A model generated the notes under the pieces. That model had not been told where the DNA came from. It saw only the letters and a list, made by a program, of their open reading frames with translations, and did no database searches. This document shows, piece after piece, positions 60,828-64,000 of a stretch of DNA of 64,000 nt (positions are counted from its first letter, which is position 1; each line of letters opens with the position of its first letter). The translations under genes were made by a program, and so were the position numbers. Location: positions 21,201,769 through 21,265,768 of the forward strand of contig JAUJPP010000007.1 of the NCBI GenBank assembly GCA_030562195.1, written 5' to 3'. The stretch is from Nipponacmea schrenckii. Lineage: Eukaryota; Mollusca; Gastropoda; Lottiidae.

Positions 60828-61028
60828 ATGCTTCATGAAATTATACTACACTTGATCATATGGTATTTTAAAAGGTGTTTCTCAGAGAAATCTAGTCTCA
60901 GACAGAGAAAATCTTCTTTAAGAATGCTCTTTACAGCATACACAACAACCCTTGGAAACATCCTTCGATCATTTAACCTTAATTACCATGTGTACGCAGA
61001 CGATACACAACTCTATATTGCCTTATAA
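60828..61028 (+). pseudogene. CR1/L2-like LINE RT fragment
   Basis: The second half of this frame reads LFTAYTTTLGNILRSFNLNY then HVYADDTQLYIAL, the RT block with the catalytic Y-A-D-D of CR1/L2-type LINEs. The first half is not recognisable, and homology stops at ~61028. Confidence 0.75.
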
Positions 61029-61290
61029 ACCTATGCCGGCAAATCTCTTTGATGTTGACGGGTAATTCTTATCGCGGAATAACCTCTCAAGAAGCTTAAA
61101 GTCGGGAGCGGCTTTGATAATGCATAGGGGAATTTGGGGTTAAACTTGTGCTGAAGACAGGTTTTTATTCTGTTGTAAAAACCTTTAACCTCTAATAAAA
61201 TATATCAGGTCTAACTTGTACAATAAAGAAACACAACGTACATATTATTTATTGACATTGATATAAACAGCTTTTTTTATTTTCAGTGTT

Positions 61291-63434
61291 TTTTATACGC
61301 CCACATGAAATGGGGGGCGTATATTGTCGTCACCCACATCCGTCCGTCCGTCCGTCCGTCCGTCCGTCCGTCCACAATTGCTCGTAAACACTCTACACGG
61401 TGTAATTCTTGACGGATTTAGATGAAACTTAATATGAGTGTTTATGATCACGCAAGGATGAACCCTATTGAAAATCAGCGAAATCGGAAAAAAATTAGTA
61501 TGAGTTTGTGCCCTTGTTCTTGAATGGCTCGTAAACACTCTACAACGTACAATTCTTGACCGATTTTGATGAAACTTGGTGTGAGAGTATGTTATAACTA
61601 AAGGATAAACCCTATCGAAAATCAGCGAAATCGAAAAATATTTAGTATGAGTTATTGCCCTTGTTCTTGAAAACGCGTTCAATTTTAGCTTGTAAACACT
61701 CTTGAGAGAACAATTTTTAATGGATTTTAATGAAACTTGGCCTGAGTATTTGTTATCACCCAAGGATGAAGCCTATTGAAAACCAGTCAAATCGAAAAAA
61801 AATTAATATCAGTTATTGCCTTGTTTTTGAAAACGCGTTCAATTTTTAGCTTGTAAACACTCTACAAAGCACAGTTATTGACCGATTTTGACGAAACTTG
61901 CTGAAATTGTTTAATATCACCAAAGAATGAACCCTTTTGAAAATAGCACATATCGAAATATATTTAATAGGAATTATTGCCCTTGTTCTATAAAATGTGT
62001 TGGATTTTTGCCTTGTAAACACTCTACAAGTCACAATTCTTGAGCAATTTTGACATAACTTGGCATGAGTATTTGTAATCACCTAAGGATGAACCCTATT
62101 GAAATTCATTTAAATCGAAAAATATTTAGTATCAGTTATTGCCCTTGTGTTTGAAAACGCGTTCAATTTTAGCTTGTAAGCACTCTAGAAAGAACAATTC
62201 TTAATGGATTTTGATAAAACTTGGCTTGAGTATTTGTTTTTACCCAAGGATGAACCTTATTGAAAATCAAATAAATCGAAATATATTTAGTGTCAGTTAT
62301 TGCCCTTGTGTTTGAAAACGGGTTTAACTTTTTGGCTAATAAACACTCTAGAAGGTACAATTCATGACCTATGTTGACAAAACTCACTGAAATTGTTGGA
62401 TATCGCAAGGGATGAGCCTAATTGAAAATTAAAAATATCAAAATATATCTAATATGAATTATTGCCCTTGTTCTTTTAAACGCGTTCGATTTTTGTCTCG
62501 TAAACACTCTACATGGCACAATTCTTGATGGATTTCGATGAAACTTGGTGTGAGAGTGTGTTATAACTCAAGGATGAACCCTATTGAAAATCAGCTAAAT
62601 TGAAAATTTTTTTAGTATGAGTTACTGCCCTTGTTCTTGAAAACGCATTCAATTTTAGCTTGTAAACACTCTAGAAAGAACTATTCTTAATGGATTTTGA
62701 TTAACTTTGGCTTGAGTATTTGTTTTTACCCAAGGATGAACCCTATTATAAATCAAATAAATAGAAATATATTTAGTGTAAGTTATAGCCCTTGTTCTTG
62801 AAAACGCGTTCAATTTTAGCTTGTAAACACTCTAGAAAGAACAATTTTTAATGGATTTTGATGTAACTTGGCTGGAGTATTTGTTGTCTCCCAAGGATGA
62901 ACCCTATTGAAAATCGAAAAATATTTAGTACAAGTTATTGACCTTGTTTTTGAAAACGCGTTCAATTTAACTCGCAAACACTCTAGAAAGAACAATTTTG
63001 AATGGATTTTGATGAAACTTGGCTTTAGTATTTGTTTTCTCACAAGGATAGGCCTAAACCCTATTGAAAATCAGATAAATCAAAAAATATTTAGTGTCAG
63101 TTATTGCGCCTGTTTTCAAAAACGCTTTCAACTTTTGGCTTGTGAACACTCTAAACATTCCTTTTTGACAAAACTTGCTGAAATTGTTTAATATCAACCA
63201 AGGATGAGCTTATTAAGAATTAAAAATATCAAAATATTATTAAGGGTGAACCCTATTGCAAATCATAAAAATAGGTACAATTCTTGACAGTTTTTAATGA
63301 AACTAGAGACCCTAGAATAAAATAGGTTGGTAGGTTGAATAATTCATTCCACTTATTGTAACCTTACTGAAAAGTTTTTATTTGAAATAAATGCTGCCAG
63401 TGGGCGTATATTACCTTGCCTGGCAAGCTATCTT
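61291..63434 (+). mobile_element. HINE/pearl-like repeat, subfamily A, complete, 2.1 kb
   Basis: Left end TTTTATACGCCCACATG with GGGGGGCGTATA, a (CCGT)n microsatellite at about 61343-61372, about eleven ~157-bp units, and the right end GCCAGTGGGCGTATATTACC plus CTTGCCTGGCAAG hairpin. It is the longest and best-preserved copy here. Units share long minus-strand frames ([43 protein letters not shown]) simply because the 157-bp repeat is read through; no protein function is implied. Confidence 0.8.
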
Positions 63435-63589
63435 TTTTATTGTAATTATGTAAAATAGAAAAAAGAAATGGAAAATTTGACGGTTTATAAGTTCGATAAT
63501 GACCTCGGTCGCGTGTTTACTGGGATATAGAAAAACCTTGAGCTCGAAGTCGAGCCAAAAACCCTCAGGCTCCGCCTTCTATATGTAAG

Positions 63590-64000
63590 GCAACTACTTT
63601 CAGTTGTTTAACATCGGAAAAATTCGTAAATTTTTGGACACTGATTCTACTAAAATGCTTGTAAATTCACTTGTGACATCGCGATTGGACTACGTTAATG
63701 CTCTATTATATAATCTACCAGCCTATCAGATAAATCGTCTTCAGAAAATTCAAAACCAAGCAGCAAGAAATGTAACCCGTACAAATTTAAAACAGCATAT
63801 CACACCCGTTCTTAAAGATTTGCATTGGCTACCTGTGGAATCACGGATTCAATTTAAAATTCTCTGTCTAACTTTCTGTACCTTGTCCAGTGATGATTGT
63901 CCAATTTGCTAAGAAGAACTCGTACAAGTTTATCAACCAACTCGATCACTTCGCTCTGAAAACCGCTTTTTTTAAAATCCATTAAGACACATTGTGCTTA
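63590..64000 (+). pseudogene. CR1/L2-like LINE, ORF2 C-terminal fragment running off the window
   Basis: Reads FNIGKIRKFLDTDSTKMLV, VTSRLDYVNALLYNLPAYQ, NRLQKIQNQAARNVT and HITPVLKDLHWLPVESRI, the thumb/C-terminal block of CR1/L2-type ORF2, then after a stop continues in another frame (EELVQVYQPTRSLRSENRFF) to the window end. It follows the HINE-like element by 155 bp and may be the other half of the fragment at 60828-61028. Confidence 0.8.

Noticed and set aside
11230..61372. Search for CRISPR arrays, prophage or bacterial operons
   Set aside because: Introns, LINEs and animal orthologues show a eukaryotic nuclear sequence; the regular repeats are satellites or transposon cores, not spacer-separated repeats.
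61293..63043. Long minus-strand frames with repeated [20 protein letters not shown] peptides, also at 39040-40500 and 13813-14040
   Set aside because: They are read-through of the ~157-bp tandem units of HINE-like elements; the peptide repeat follows the DNA repeat and frames break between units.

Overview
This is a eukaryotic nuclear window from an AT-rich, repeat-laden invertebrate genome. A marine mollusc is my best guess. The evidence is GT-AG introns in every recognised gene, animal orthologues (FAAP24, syntaxin-16, PLA2G15), and many copies of a pearl/HINE-like element with a tetranucleotide microsatellite and ~160-bp internal tandem repeats, a type known from bivalves. Species cannot be assigned from the sequence alone.

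Layout. 412-891: internally deleted Tigger/pogo-like DNA transposon. 1890-10467: I-group LINE (ORF1, AP-endonuclease, RT, RNase H) as a giant inverted repeat; two decayed 3' parts lie head to head around one ORF1/endonuclease segment. 10469-11810: hairpins, a 70-bp repeat and a 61-bp dimeric satellite. 12039-17597 (+): six-exon FAAP24 (231 aa, Fanconi anaemia core-complex partner). 18675-21088 (+): eight-exon syntaxin-16 (STX16, 311 aa). 23258-32428 (-): a 17-exon, 1525-aa gene joining ankyrin repeats, a long lysine-rich/disordered centre, a pseudokinase and an RNase L/IRE1-type KEN domain. 35240-43196 (-): PLA2G15-like lysosomal phospholipase A2, with a duplicated, apparently mutually exclusive third exon. 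44130-46400: decayed non-LTR retrotransposon. 47432-47738: small element flanked by TTAA. 48300-53560 (-): nearly complete CR1/Jockey-like LINE. 54082-54590: Penelope-like relic. 56339-59293: ~3-kb foldback element with ~500-bp terminal inverted repeats. 60828-64000: CR1/L2-like LINE fragments around a 2.1-kb HINE-like repeat.

The four host genes were assembled by hand from splice signals; all exon phases close and each reading frame is open from ATG to stop. They do not form one pathway: FAAP24 acts in interstrand-crosslink repair, STX16 in endosome-to-Golgi fusion, PLA2G15 in lysosomal lipid breakdown, and the ankyrin/pseudokinase/KEN protein is a possible relative of RNA-decay sensors. FAAP24 and PLA2G15 share a TCACGTGA box just upstream of their start codons.

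The points most worth a second look are the ankyrin-pseudokinase-KEN gene with a changed nuclease motif, the PLA2G15 exon pair whose joint inclusion would create an immediate stop, and an over-represented palindrome TAGGCCTA that, by comparison of two repeat copies, arose in one place as an exact 6-bp insertion after a TA.
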